Below are positions 46,384 through 57,000 of a stretch of DNA of 64,000 bases, piece by piece. The stretch is from Brachypterus glaber (lineage: Eukaryota; Arthropoda; Insecta; Coleoptera; Kateretidae), in NCBI GenBank assembly GCA_958510825.1, contig OY294054.1, forward strand, positions 6,743,683 through 6,807,682. The letters run 5' to 3'. A program made the translations under genes and the position numbers. How positions within the stretch are numbered: position 1 is the first letter of the stretch; every line of letters starts with the position of its first letter. The notes under the pieces were generated by a model. The model was given only the letters and a program-made list of their open reading frames with translations. It did not search any database and was not told where the DNA came from.

Positions 46384-46947
46384 AGGGGCGGCGGTAGCTC
46401 AGTCGTGAACGCCTCGAACTAGTATTCGAGAGGCCGGGGTTCAATCCTCGGTTGTGGAACAACTTTTTCACAGAAATAAAATACCGTCGTTTCCCCACCA
46501 CGTCGGCTTGTGCTGCCGAAGATCTAAGCACACAGTACAGAAAAAGGTTTGCAGTGGATAATGCCGCATAGCACTCGGACCTGTGATACTACCCGGGCGC
46601 ACCGAGAGGGAGCAGCAAGGTAGCTGTCAGGTCTGTTGGCAGAGCTCACTTTAAGGACTTCCAAGCAACCAGGATCTGTACTAAGGCTGCAAGCGACAAT
46701 GATCCTTAAGCAGTTTGGCGCCAGTCCAAGTGCACTGGCAAAGTCCAAACTTAAGGATCAAAGCCGCTCACTTAGCCAAAAAAGCCGACAAAACGAGGTT
46801 CGGATTCCTCGCTAAACTGTAGGTCCCGGGGTACAACAACTAAAATCCTCGTTAGAGTAGATAAACTAGTAACACGGGGGTAGGCAAAAAGGACCATATG
46901 GTCTAGTTGCCAGGCTTGACCTCCCCACCATTACTACTACTACTACT
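46384..46947 (+). mobile_element. 564-bp tRNA-derived SINE with LINE B-type tail
   Basis: Flanked by an exact 12-bp duplication, AAGGCAATTTAT (46372-46383 and 46948-46959). The head (46385-46458) folds like a tRNA, with A-box TAGCTCAGTCG and B-box GGTTCAATCC. A body of about 430 bases follows. The tail has a hairpin at 46890-46904, then CTAGTTGCCAGGCTT, and ends in TACTACTACTACTACTA. It interrupts BEL gag in the opposite orientation. The minus-strand frame at 46524-46748 is a shadow. Confidence 0.93.
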
Positions 46948-46959
46948 AAGGCAATTTAT

Positions 46960-48015
46960 GCATAATTTATTTTGTTTAGCCAATGAATACCTTTCTTTAG
47001 GCGGTTTGTTCAAAAAGGTTTGACAGCGATAAATATTATGATCGCCGTTGCAACATAGACATTTTTGTGAGTTTTCACTATTAATAAAAAAATTTGCGGG
47101 TTTTGGCTTATAAAATTTAGAATCAAATTTTGCGGTATTATTATTATTTTTATTAGGCGTCTGTGATGAGGGTTCCTTGCACACAGAAAGCGAGACAGTT
47201 TCCAAAGCGGTACACTGTTTTTCTAAAAATGTTTTTAATTGAGCGTAAGAAGGAATATCCGTAGTAGCGTATTGCAATTCAAATCTTTTAAAATTTAGCG
47301 TTTTTAGAGACTCCAAATTTTCCGAGAAAGTGTCCAACATATTACGTAATCCCGGGGCTGAATCAGAGGTTAACTTGGGTAAGTTATCTATAGCTCTCCA
47401 ACAAGATGTGGCGATTGCCTTTTGATTAGAATAGCGGTCAACAACCGTTTTATAAGCGATTTCATAATTATTACTAGTTAAACTTAGCGATTTAATAAGC
47501 GATAAGGGTTCGCTTGTTAGCGAAGATAAGAGATAGGAAAATTTTTCAATTTCGCCAATAGACGAATTCCTATGGATAAGCGAGTTAAAGAGATCTATGA
47601 AGGTTGGAAAATTCTTTATCTTACCATCAAATACAGTAAGCGTGATTTTAGGCAATTTGACATTAGGACTAGAAGAAGTGCTTGTATTATGAATGGATCT
47701 ATTTAAATCATTTTCAAAAAATTCATAACAAATAGATTTAACGGTATAATATGCCTCATCAAATTGTTTTTGAATCGCATATTGTTCCTCTCTATTTGCA
47801 TCTGCGTCTGTCATCTTATACAAAAGAGCGTTGTGACTCTTTTGGAAGTCACGTTGAATTTTATCAACATCTTCATAGACCATCCTTAACCGTCCACGAA
47901 GAGATTCCTCCGTTTTGGATAAGTTGGCCAACGCCAAGTGATCCTGAATTTTTTTCAGAGCGGCCTCACGCTGAATTGTGGCCATACCAGTGCTTGTACC
48001 TGTAGTAGGAGGCAT
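46960..48015 (-). pseudogene. gag: BEL gag, 5' part
   Basis: The start at 48015 (MPPTTGTSTGMATI) is chosen because the longer frame from 48063 begins in leader sequence. The first 130 residues are helical and charged. A central capsid-like domain (LPKITLTVFDGKIKNFPTFI) is typical of BEL/Pao gag, followed by FLEKQCTALETV. The first zinc knuckle is CLCCNGDHNIYRC, and the second begins at CINCLSS where the SINE cuts in. Confidence 0.9.
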
Positions 48016-48063
48016 GGTGTTTCGACGTAAGTACAACGAAAGTATATATGCTAATGCACACAA

Positions 48064-48758
48064 AAAATAAAAAGGCGTAAATGAGCGTAGAATTGCAATA
48101 TATCTAGCGTAAAATACAAAAACTGGTTATAAAGTTTTTAACCAAATGCGTTAGATATTAACAAATAAAGTTAAATCTAATAATAAGCGTGACCCAAGTA
48201 GTCAAAATTAAGCGGCGTGAATAACACAAGCGAATGAAAAATAAGCGTTTGAGATTTATAAGCGTGACAAAAAATCAAAATTATGAGCGTGACACAAGTA
48301 GTCAAAAATTAAGCGGTGTGAATAACACAAGCGAGTGAAAACTAAGCGTGACTAAAGTCAATATCAAGCGTTAATATTTAAATATTTAAACTTAGCGAAA
48401 AAAATAAAATGCGGTTACTGCGTATTTCGGTGTATCTCCCTAGCATTTGTGTCCCATCTTTGGATAAACTGGATACCTTAGTGCGTTCTCACCTTAACGG
48501 CTAAATCGAGATAAGACACAATAAGTGCAAGTGAGAGGCACACCGTCTAGCGTAAGAAACAATAAATCGATATTGATTTTCCTAGTAGAGTTGCGTGTGG
48601 TGTGACAGAGAAAGAGCGATACGCATGACCTGTGCAACAGACAAAGATAGCGATACCTTTTTGAAAAATAGTAAATTATGCAGTTATTATCTATTATTTC
48701 TCAATTTGAGATAAACCCACAGATCAATCTACACAGAATCCGGCTCGAATGACCAAAA
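48064..48758 (-). other. BEL 5' leader with tRNA-Tyr-like primer site
   Basis: A 0.7-kb untranslated leader rich in AAGCGTGAC/AAGCGGTGTGAATAACACA repeats (about 48180-48380). At 48738-48755 the minus strand reads TGGTCATTCGAGCCGGAT three bases from the LTR. It matches the complement of an insect tRNA-Tyr 3' end except one base (from memory of the tRNA). Confidence 0.7.
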
Positions 48759-49269
48759 TGTGCGCGTTTACGATAGAAAATAGAAAAAAAAAGCTAATTC
48801 TAGACCGAAAACCATCAAATGCGTGTATAAAAAATTGGATAGCTGACCTGTAGATATATCTGGATTCTTCTTTGGTGATCTCTGCAATATCTGGGCCCAG
48901 ATGATATTTGATGCCTTCCTTGGTGCGTTGAAAAGTCTGTCACATTTAATTTTAGCGGAAAAAGCACTTAACAATAAAATTATAGCGGAAGAGGTTTTAA
49001 CACATGTTTACCGGTTTTATCACCATTGTTTCTCTTGCGCAAGCGCGGACAAAAGTTCCTCACTTTGAATACTAGCGGAAATTAATTTAAATAAAACGCG
49101 GGAAAAAAACCCTAATATAAACGAAGTAAAATCTACCCTTATTTTACCCCTAAATAATAACTAAATAAATCGCGATTAATGAAAAATCCAATGAATAAAT
49201 AAAAGAAAATAACTGCGTGTTTTTTATATAAATTAAATAAAAATAAAGGAATTGAGCGAAAACCCAATA
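48759..49269 (-). repeat. BEL 5' LTR (511 bp)
   Basis: Same length and near-identical sequence to 42183-42693. On the plus strand it starts TGTGCGCGTTTACG and ends CCCAATA, with a CA to TA change at the tip. GAGCA follows immediately. Confidence 0.92.
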
Positions 49270-50765
49270 GAGCAGAAGTTTATAAAAAATGACAAGTAAA
49301 AGCATACAAAAAAATAATAATACAAATAAACTTAAATTTGCAAAATAAACACATAGGTAACTAAAGTTCATCAAAAGTCTATTCTTAAACATATTAGTTG
49401 ATGTCGCACAAATAACCGATTCAGGAAGTCCATTCTAAGAATTAAAAATTCTGTTTGTGAAAAAATTTTCATGTACGCATTTGTAAAACCTTTCTCTGAC
49501 CAATTTTAAAGAGTGACTACGGAGTCGTTGATCAACGTCCAAATTAAAAATAAAATTGAGATTGCATTAATATTAATACATTATGTAGGATTTTGTAGGC
49601 TAGAATAAGGGCACCACGATTGCGTATATCTTTTAGTAACGGCAGATTTAGGATCCTAAGTCTTTAATCATAAGGAACATTTTTAAGAACCGTCAGTAAT
49701 TTTGTAAATCTTCTTTGCACTCTTTTTCCATTAGCTCAATATCGCCAACGCGCCACGGGTTCCAAACTTGTATGCAAAACTCGAAGCGAGGACGTATATA
49801 CGTTTTGTAAGTAATAAGTATACACCTAGAGAGGGGTTGGAAAAGGCTTTTTTAATCATAAATGATAAAGAATTACAACGTTTGACAGCTTTTAAAACTT
49901 GTGGAGACCAGGATAAGTCCTTTGTAATAGTTATGCCAAGATCCACCTGAAAATTAGCGATGTAGTCAATTAGTTCTGGATTGTTAAAACCCATATATGG
50001 GTATATGCACATATGCAATACAGAACATTTATTTAAATTAATTGGTATTAGCCATTTTAGGGACCAATTATATATTGCATTTAAATCATCTTATTTTAGC
50101 ATTAAGTTTGGATTATCGAAGAATTTAATATCATTGGCAAAAAATAAAGCAAGTAACTTGAGTAGAGTCTTAATATCAAGTGTATAGAGTAAGAAGAGCA
50201 GGGGCCCCAAAACAGAGCCCTGATACTAATAATATTAAATAAATCAGAAAAAGAATTATCAATCTTGACCCGAAAAGTTAAATTACCTAAAAATTGTTTA
50301 ATGCAAAAAATCAGTTTGCCTCTTATTCCAAAATTATCAAGTTTCCACAGTACGCATAAATGGTAAACCTTATCAAAGGCTTTTTCGAAGTCTATATTAT
50401 GTCGACCGGCTCAGACTTATCAAGTGATTTAGACTAGGAATTAATTGCTATAAGCAGATTTGTTAATACGCTTCGCCCCGGCAAAAAGCCATGTTGCTCG
50501 TTAGGAATTAGACCCTTATCTAGGACAAATTCTGTTATTTGTTTAACGATAATTCGTTCCAAGATTTTTTTGCAAGTAGAGCTAATAAAAACAGAACGAT
50601 AATCTAGGATTGAATCTATCACCTGTCTTAAAGATAGGGATAGCATGTGCAGTTTTTCAAATAGTCGGAATACAAGAAGAATCAAAAGAATGTTTAAGTA
50701 TACGTGTTAATGGTGCAACTCTGACTTTTACATCCTTTTAACATAATTGATCGAAAGCCATCAGG
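49270..50765 (-). pseudogene. LINE C, 5'-truncated RT fragment
   Basis: On the minus strand: PDGF-type RT start near 50755; STCKKILERIIVKQITEF and PNEQHGFLPGRSVLTNLL (50434-50640); GSVLGPLLFLLY and LALFFANDIKFF (about 50110-50210); then VDLGITITKDLSWSPQVLKA (49880-49940) and the 3' UTR. The catalytic centre reads FAND, not FADD, and several frameshifts are present. Clearly a CR1/Jockey-type LINE, dead. It continues at 42182 beyond the BEL insertion. Confidence 0.88.
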
Positions 50766-51564
50766 GCACAGTAGTTTTTTCGGGAAAAAAACTTTTTTTT
50801 TTTAATTTTGGTATAAACTATACACCATTGCATTGCTAAATGATTGGGCTATAAGGTGTTGTAAATATTTTTGCATAAATATTTTTTTTTTACTTCAACT
50901 TTTTAACTTTTACGGTTTTCGCAAAAAGAGGAGCCCAATGTTTCAAGTAGTATAACTTTTTGTCAAAGGAATAAATTTAAACAAATGTTAAAAAAATATA
51001 TTCTTTTAACTATTCTAGACATTTTGATGTATAAAAACCTAATTTTTCTTTTTCCTTAAACCTAAAAATATACACTGAAAAAAAAGTATTTTAATATTAT
51101 AAATTTATTTTAAACATAGAGGTTTCGTTGTTATCGAAGCTTGCCGAAGTGGGCTAATTTGCAATTTTTTATACATTAGGGTATCCAGAACAATGTCCCA
51201 AAATATTACGTCCTACTTCGTCCTACTTTGAAAGTTATTATTAATAAACCATAGTAATGTACTTCTAATTTTTTTAAATAATGTGGTAATTATGATATAT
51301 TAATAATAATTTAGGTAATATTAATAATCTTAAACTGGTTTATACTTTATTAATAGGTAAATAATACCCCGTGTAACTAGATTAAGAAAACTATTAAAGG
51401 GATTAACCATTTAATGGTGATTATTAGGATTACGATGAAGGGGTTTTCAACAAAAAAATAACCTGATTGGTTGGATTAAAAAAATAGTTTAGGTACCTAT
51501 ATAAATAAAAAGAATTATTTATTATTATCATTAAGTTACTAGCTATAGAGTAATAAAGTTTATT
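50766..51564. other. No gene seen upstream of the RAG1-like ORF
   Basis: AT-rich, no protein frame. ATTAGGGTATCCAGAAC at about 51177 resembles ATATAGGGTATCCAGAA at about 23654, and ATTAGGGTACGTCC appears in reverse near 61435, so a repeat border may lie here. GATTATTAGGATTACGAT at about 51421 recurs at about 61376. Confidence 0.4.
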
Positions 51565-52165
51565 ATGGAGGAAATTAGAGTTGGAAGAAAATTATTATGT
51601 GCTATTTTATACACATCTTCGCCTAAAAACAGTTTAGTTGTATCTAGTTTTATAAAACATAAATTTAAATTAAATGACTATGCTTTTAGTATGGTTAAAG
51701 AAACGTTTTATCCTCAGTTTATGTCCAAGTGGAGAAGTATTAGTTATATAAGAGAAAAGTTTAAAAGTAAATATGCCGAATGGATGAAAGAAGATTATGC
51801 ACTATATTTTAGAAAAAAAGACAATTCTACTGAAGCACATACTTCAACATCAGAAGAAAGTAAATCTCGAAGATATTCTAGTTATAAGCGATTATCAGAA
51901 TGTTCAAAAATGCACAGAATATTGAGTAATAGGCAGTCTATGTGCAAAGAAGAACTTGAAGATACATTGAGAGCTGAATTTCGGTCAAATAAGCAAAAAA
52001 TGATATCAGACATCATAGAAGAAATATCCGATGCAAGTGAAACAAAATTAAAAAAAAATAAAGATATACTCAAAAATGATCAAGGGAGCACTAATAATAT
52101 TTTGCCTGAAGAAGCTTTGGCGCTATGCGAAGATTCAAAACTTAGTAAAAAATATATTACATATA
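51565..52165 (+). pseudogene. RAG1/Transib-like transposase, N-terminal part
   Basis: From the ATG at 51565: MEEIRVGRKLLCAILYTSS, then FSMVKETFYPQFMSKWRSI and KSKYAEWMKEDY, then a Ser-rich linker and YSSYKRLSECSKMHRI, then LPEEALALCEDSKLSKKY. The tone and order resemble the N-terminal region of RAG1-like transposases found in invertebrates. The frame stays open to the errantivirus LTR at 52166, and sequence of the same kind resumes at 60263. Assignment of this half depends mainly on the other half. Confidence 0.6.
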
Positions 52166-52394
52166 AATTACGTTGCAACCTTGCCGTAAGAAGTTTTTAA
52201 AAAGTTATTTTAAAGGTTTTGAAGTATTTTATTGAATTACAAATTTATTAAATAATGTTAATAGTTTACAATATAATTACAGATTGATTGAAAGAAAGTA
52301 AAAAGCTACATAGGTAAACTATGCTGACAAAACAATATACATTTTATTATATAAACAATAAGTTGCTGAGTAGCATGACTCCGGTCATGTAACT
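52166..52394 (-). repeat. Copy 2 3' LTR (229 bp)
   Basis: Minus-strand AGTTACATGACC...CGTAATT. It appears identical base for base to 60030-60258. It contains AATAAA motifs (e.g. TTTAATAAATTTG and CAATAAAATAC) for polyadenylation and a TATATAATAAAA stretch near the start. Confidence 0.95.
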
Positions 52395-52410
52395 CCTCCC
52401 TCCTCAAAAT
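52395..52410 (-). promoter_or_regulatory. Copy 2 polypurine tract
   Basis: On the minus strand TTTTGAGGAGGGAGG lies directly before the 3' LTR start, as expected for the plus-strand primer. Confidence 0.85.
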
Positions 52411-54073
52411 GAAGCATCCCCTGGGAGGTTGAAGTTCTGTCCGGGGGGGAGTGGTTGGAGTTCCTTTTCCTGTGGAATGGGTTCTCTCTTTCTCTCCTGG
52501 ATTCGGCTTCTGATGAATTTCAGTCCAAAATATTTTAACGCCATGACGATTACCACGTAGAGGGAAATGGTCATGATGCTTGGGGTGAAAATATCTTGTT
52601 GATTTTTCTCCATTGGTATAACTGCATTTTCCGAAATTTCGTTTAATTTCAGCGTTTTTAGGTTTATTTTTAAATTTTGTATTTGTCGGTCCTCTATGGC
52701 AAGGTTTAAATTATTTACGAGGGCAGGCTTTCCAGATGATTTTTCTTCGAAAAATAGCTTGTTTTGTTTGAAAAAAATTTCGCAGTTTTCTTCTTTTATG
52801 AGGTAAATTCCTTGAAGTGACTTAGTTTCGCTTTCTTCGTTGCATTTAATGTGGAGTTTTTCTTCGTTGGGAAATACTCAGAGAAACTGGTTAATTTCCG
52901 GGATGACTTCCATATGGTTTTCGGTAATATCAAGTTTTATATACGAGCATGAGTGTGAGTTTTCCTGTAGGATAATATTCTTCTCACAAGTCACATCCTG
53001 ACTTGCTTGCAAATAGTTTGCGCATTGAAACCTTTTGCCCTTTTTACAAATGTCATTCAATGGTACAATTCCATTTTCTTTTGACTTTAATAAATATTTA
53101 GTTTTTGGAATTATCGTCACAAACTCTGATTTGAACAGGGTAGGGATGGGTGTGAGGCGGTATAATTCAAAATCTGTTTCGTAATTTATTGGGAGGGATA
53201 GAAAATATGTTATTCTTGTAGGCTCAATTTGACAGTTAATTTGAATAAGGTTTTCAAGTTCTAAAATGTTTTCGTATTTTAACTCCACTGGGAGTTGGTT
53301 TTTATAGTGTTCGGCGATTTTTCTAATTTCGAGGAATAATTCATCTGTTTTTATTATGCTAGGGTGCATTGTTTTCAACTTACAAAATGTTATCGAGTTT
53401 TCGATATCCGTTAGAATATTTAAAATTGTATTATATATAATTAAAATTTGGTTATGGAGGTCTTGTGCAAACAACATAAAAATTTGGCTCTGAACTTTTT
53501 CGTTCATGAAGTTATTTAATTGTAAAATTTTATTTTTTAAAATATTTTCATTATGCTGTATTTCTTGTAGAGTATCATTAAAATTTTGTATTAGTTTTTG
53601 ATTAATAGAGTATTGTTGATTTAATTGCGACTGAAAGTTATCGTTTTTCTTGCGAATGTCGGTTAAAATTTTGTATATTTTTTTCACCGTCATTTGCATC
53701 TAAATTACCTGTAATGCCCTTAATTATGGTTCCAAAACCATTAATAAGTCCCCGTTTGTTTCTTGTGAAACTTTCATTATACCCTAAATTAATATGATTA
53801 ATTTTTTCATAAATTTTTCCCTGTGTATAGTTAATAATTTTCTTATAATTATCTAATTCTCTACTATAAAAAGTTTTGTTAATCTTAAGTAAATCTAGTC
53901 TATTATATTCTAAGTTAAGTTTTTCGAATTGGTCGAAAAGTGGTTGTAATTCGTAGTAGTGGACAAAAGTATGGTCCGTGCGCTGCAATTTTGCAGGGCC
54001 CAAATTTATAGGAAGGATACCAAGGTTTGTGGTTATGTTGCGGATGTCCGCTGCTCGTCCGCATGTGAGCAAC
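52404..54073 (-). pseudogene. env: Copy 2 env, two lesions
   Basis: Errantivirus envelope (fusion protein of insect endogenous retroviruses). The first frame (53638-54072) holds the surface part and ends in the furin-type site RNKR followed by a GLINGFG fusion-peptide start. A one-base excess in an A-run near 53680 shifts the frame into 52878-53699, and a nonsense codon at about 52878 (tryptophan-free QFL then stop, where copy 1 reads on) ends it. The membrane segment and tail are at 52404-52613. The homopolymer site could be an assembly error. Pol overlaps its start by 40 bases. Confidence 0.88.
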
Positions 54074-57000
54074 CTGGAATAGATAAATCTTGTTGAGTTT
54101 TTGAGTTACTGTTTTTTCTAGGGCGTTTTATATTCGAAAGGTGGATTTTATCTATGGTATTAAAATGGGTTGGGTCAATTTTTGCGGTTTTTAATTTCCA
54201 GTTTATATTTTTGATTTTTTCTTTTTTGAATTTATTTTTGGTTTTTGACTGTTTTTGTTTATTTTTAACGAATACTTTTTCGGGTATACTTTTGGGAATT
54301 TCTTCACGTTTTTCATTTAATTTGTTAATAATTTTTTCTTTCGTCTTTTGTGCGTCTTTGTTTATTTTTTGATATAAAATTTTGGTTTTTTCTTTATGGT
54401 TAAATATATAGTTATTCATTAATTGTTTGTTCAATTCTAAGTTAAAGGGTGAATCTGTGCCTAAGTGTCCTGTGATTATTTCTGAAGGTTTTAATTTTGT
54501 AGTGCTATGTATTGTATTATTATAGGCCAATATTGCATAATTTATTTTTATCTCAATTGGCTCGCTCTTAAAAATATCTTGGTTATTAAGTAACCTGATG
54601 TGCTCGATTAGGGTGGAGTGAAATCTTTCTACTGGAGAATTTGAATCAGGGTGTTGCGAGCTTATGAAGTGGATTTTGATTTTATGGAGTTCTAGTAACT
54701 CTTTTAACACACCGCTATTAAACTCACCACCATTATCCGATACGATTTGTTCGGGGATGGAATGGTGCGTAAAATATTTTATGAGATTATTTACTACTTC
54801 TATGCTTGAAGCAGCACTTAGTTTATACGCTTGACTATATTTTGAGAAAGTGTCAATTATTGTAAGAAATTTAGATTTTTCTAGGGTGATACTGTCCATG
54901 TGTAAAATTTGGAATGGTCTAGTCGTTGTCGGTGTCAAGTTAAATTTTAATTTTAGGGGGTTTCTGTCGTATTTCGTAAGTTGGCAAATTTCACAGTTAT
55001 TTATGTACGTTTGAATCACACGACGTTGATTCGGAAAATAGTACGACTCTTTTATACGTTTTTCGGTTTCTTCGATTCCCCGGTGGTTCGTTTTTCCCTC
55101 GTGAAAATTTTTTATAATTTCTTTTATTTCTACCTCCCCTATTACGTCTGTAAGGTATTTTGTACACCTAATTAAATTTATTTGTCCATTTTTAAAATAT
55201 GTTTGTAATACAGCACAAAATTGTTCATAGATTGGATCCTCGAAAAATACATAATACTTAATTTTTGGGGCGATATATTCTTTCATAATTTTTATTACAT
55301 CTTGTTCAAAATTATTTTTTGACAATTGAACAAGCATTCTTTGTTTTGATTTATAGAGGATAACGATTGAGGGGGTTGCAGGGGCAAATTCTACTAGTGA
55401 AAGAATAATTTGGTTTTTGCCATAATTGACTGGACAAGTTACTATTGGGACACCAATAATTGGGTTTTCCGCGTTAGAGTGTACTGTATTAAGATCGGTT
55501 TCTGTAGGTTGTTCCGCTTGCTTAATATTTTCTTCCCGCTCTAAGTCGTCAAGGTCCCCTGTTTCAACAATTATAGACATATTGTCTGAGTCTTTATTCG
55601 CGGAAAAGCTGTCGTTAAACTTTTGCATATAATCTAATAAGGGTTCATTAATATTGTCTGTAATGTCAGGTTCGTCATTTGTCAACTCTTCGCAGAATTC
55701 TTCTATAAAGCTGGAAATTGCACTTTTATTATTTTCGTGATTAGTGACGTTAATTTCAACTTTTTGGGGTGGGTCAATATTGTAAATAAGTATTTTAATT
55801 TTAGAGTTTTGAAATATAATTTTAATTAAATTAAGTATGATATCCCATTTTAGGTTATCTAGGCCGGATCCAATTTTTGGCATAGCTACAGTAAAATCTT
55901 GTAGCTCTAAACATAATCTTTTGAGGCTTATCAAGGCGGAAATTATAGTAGTGTAGGTGGGTTTGTCCCTAAATATCTTTTTGGTAATTAAATAATAAAT
56001 ATTTCTTGTAGGAAGTTTTAAATATGCAACTTCACCTACAGGTTTGTTTTGTGCTTTTAGTGTGTTTACGCAATTAAATTTTTCCCTAAAATTACGGGCG
56101 ATTCCTTTTTTCATGCTAAAACACTGGGAGACGCAATGAGCAAGAGATATATTCTCGTCACAATTAAATAGATCATTGTCGATTATTTTTACATTATTAT
56201 TAATTATATTAAGGTTATTATAAATTATTTGACGAAGAGTTTCATTTTTATAAACGGCGTCTGAAAGTTCATTTAAATTTATTTCGTACGTGGGAATAGA
56301 TTCGCATATATTGTCATCGTAATCTGATACTTCCTTATCTTTGAAACTCGTACGTGACTTTATGTTATTTTGTAGAGGTGAATTACTTATAGTATTTTTA
56401 TTGTAATTATTACTTAAAACTTGGGCATAAGTTAAGTCAGTGGCGTTACCGATTTTTTTTATTTGGGGGGGTTCGTTTGTGGGGTTTTGTAGTTGGTCGG
56501 GATTTTTGGGAATATCGGTTTCTGGGTTTATTACGATGCGTGACAAGGCATCTGCGTTACTATTAAGGACACCTTTTTTATAAATAATTTCATAATCATA
56601 TTCTTCTAAGTACAACCGCCACCTACATAATTTGGAATTAGGTTCTTTAAGGGAGAACAACCACTGCAAGGGTTTATGGTCAGATACTATTGTAAATTTT
56701 CGGCCATAAAGGTAGGGCCTAAAGTATTTAACAGCCCAAACGATTGCTAGGAGTTCCCTTTCGATAGTACTTAGATTACATTCTGATTCGTTAAGGGTGC
56801 GACTTGCGTAAGCTACTGGCAAATCAGAGCCTATTTTCCCTTGTGACAACACCGAACCTAAAGCAAAACTAGAAGAATCGCAAGTTAGAATGAAGGGTTG
56901 ATTAAAATCTGGATACTGCAGTATGGGTTGGTTAATCAACAAATTTTTACAATGGTTAAAACATTTTACATACTCGGGGTCCTTAATATTAATTTTATGA

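Larger units (their letters stand above)
42183..49269 (-). mobile_element. BEL/Pao LTR retrotransposon, defective
   Basis: Two 511-bp LTRs (42183-42693 and 48759-49269) and a 5-bp GAGCA duplication (42178-42182, 49270-49274) bound it. The minus-strand order gag, protease, RT, RNase H, integrase is standard for BEL/Pao. It is dead: frameshifts between protease, RT and RNase H, loss of the integrase N-terminus near 43650, and a SINE in the zinc-knuckle part of gag. It sits in the 3' UTR of LINE C. Confidence 0.95.

Noticed and set aside
46385..46458. A functional tRNA gene
   Set aside because: A and B boxes are present, but it is the head of a 564-bp element with target duplications and a LINE-type tail.
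46524..46748. 74-codon minus-strand frame
   Set aside because: It lies within the body of the SINE, which has exact target duplications; chance frame.
51565..52200. Complete 211-codon host gene
   Set aside because: The last codons are read from the errantivirus LTR, and related sequence continues at 60263, so it is the front half of an interrupted transposase.
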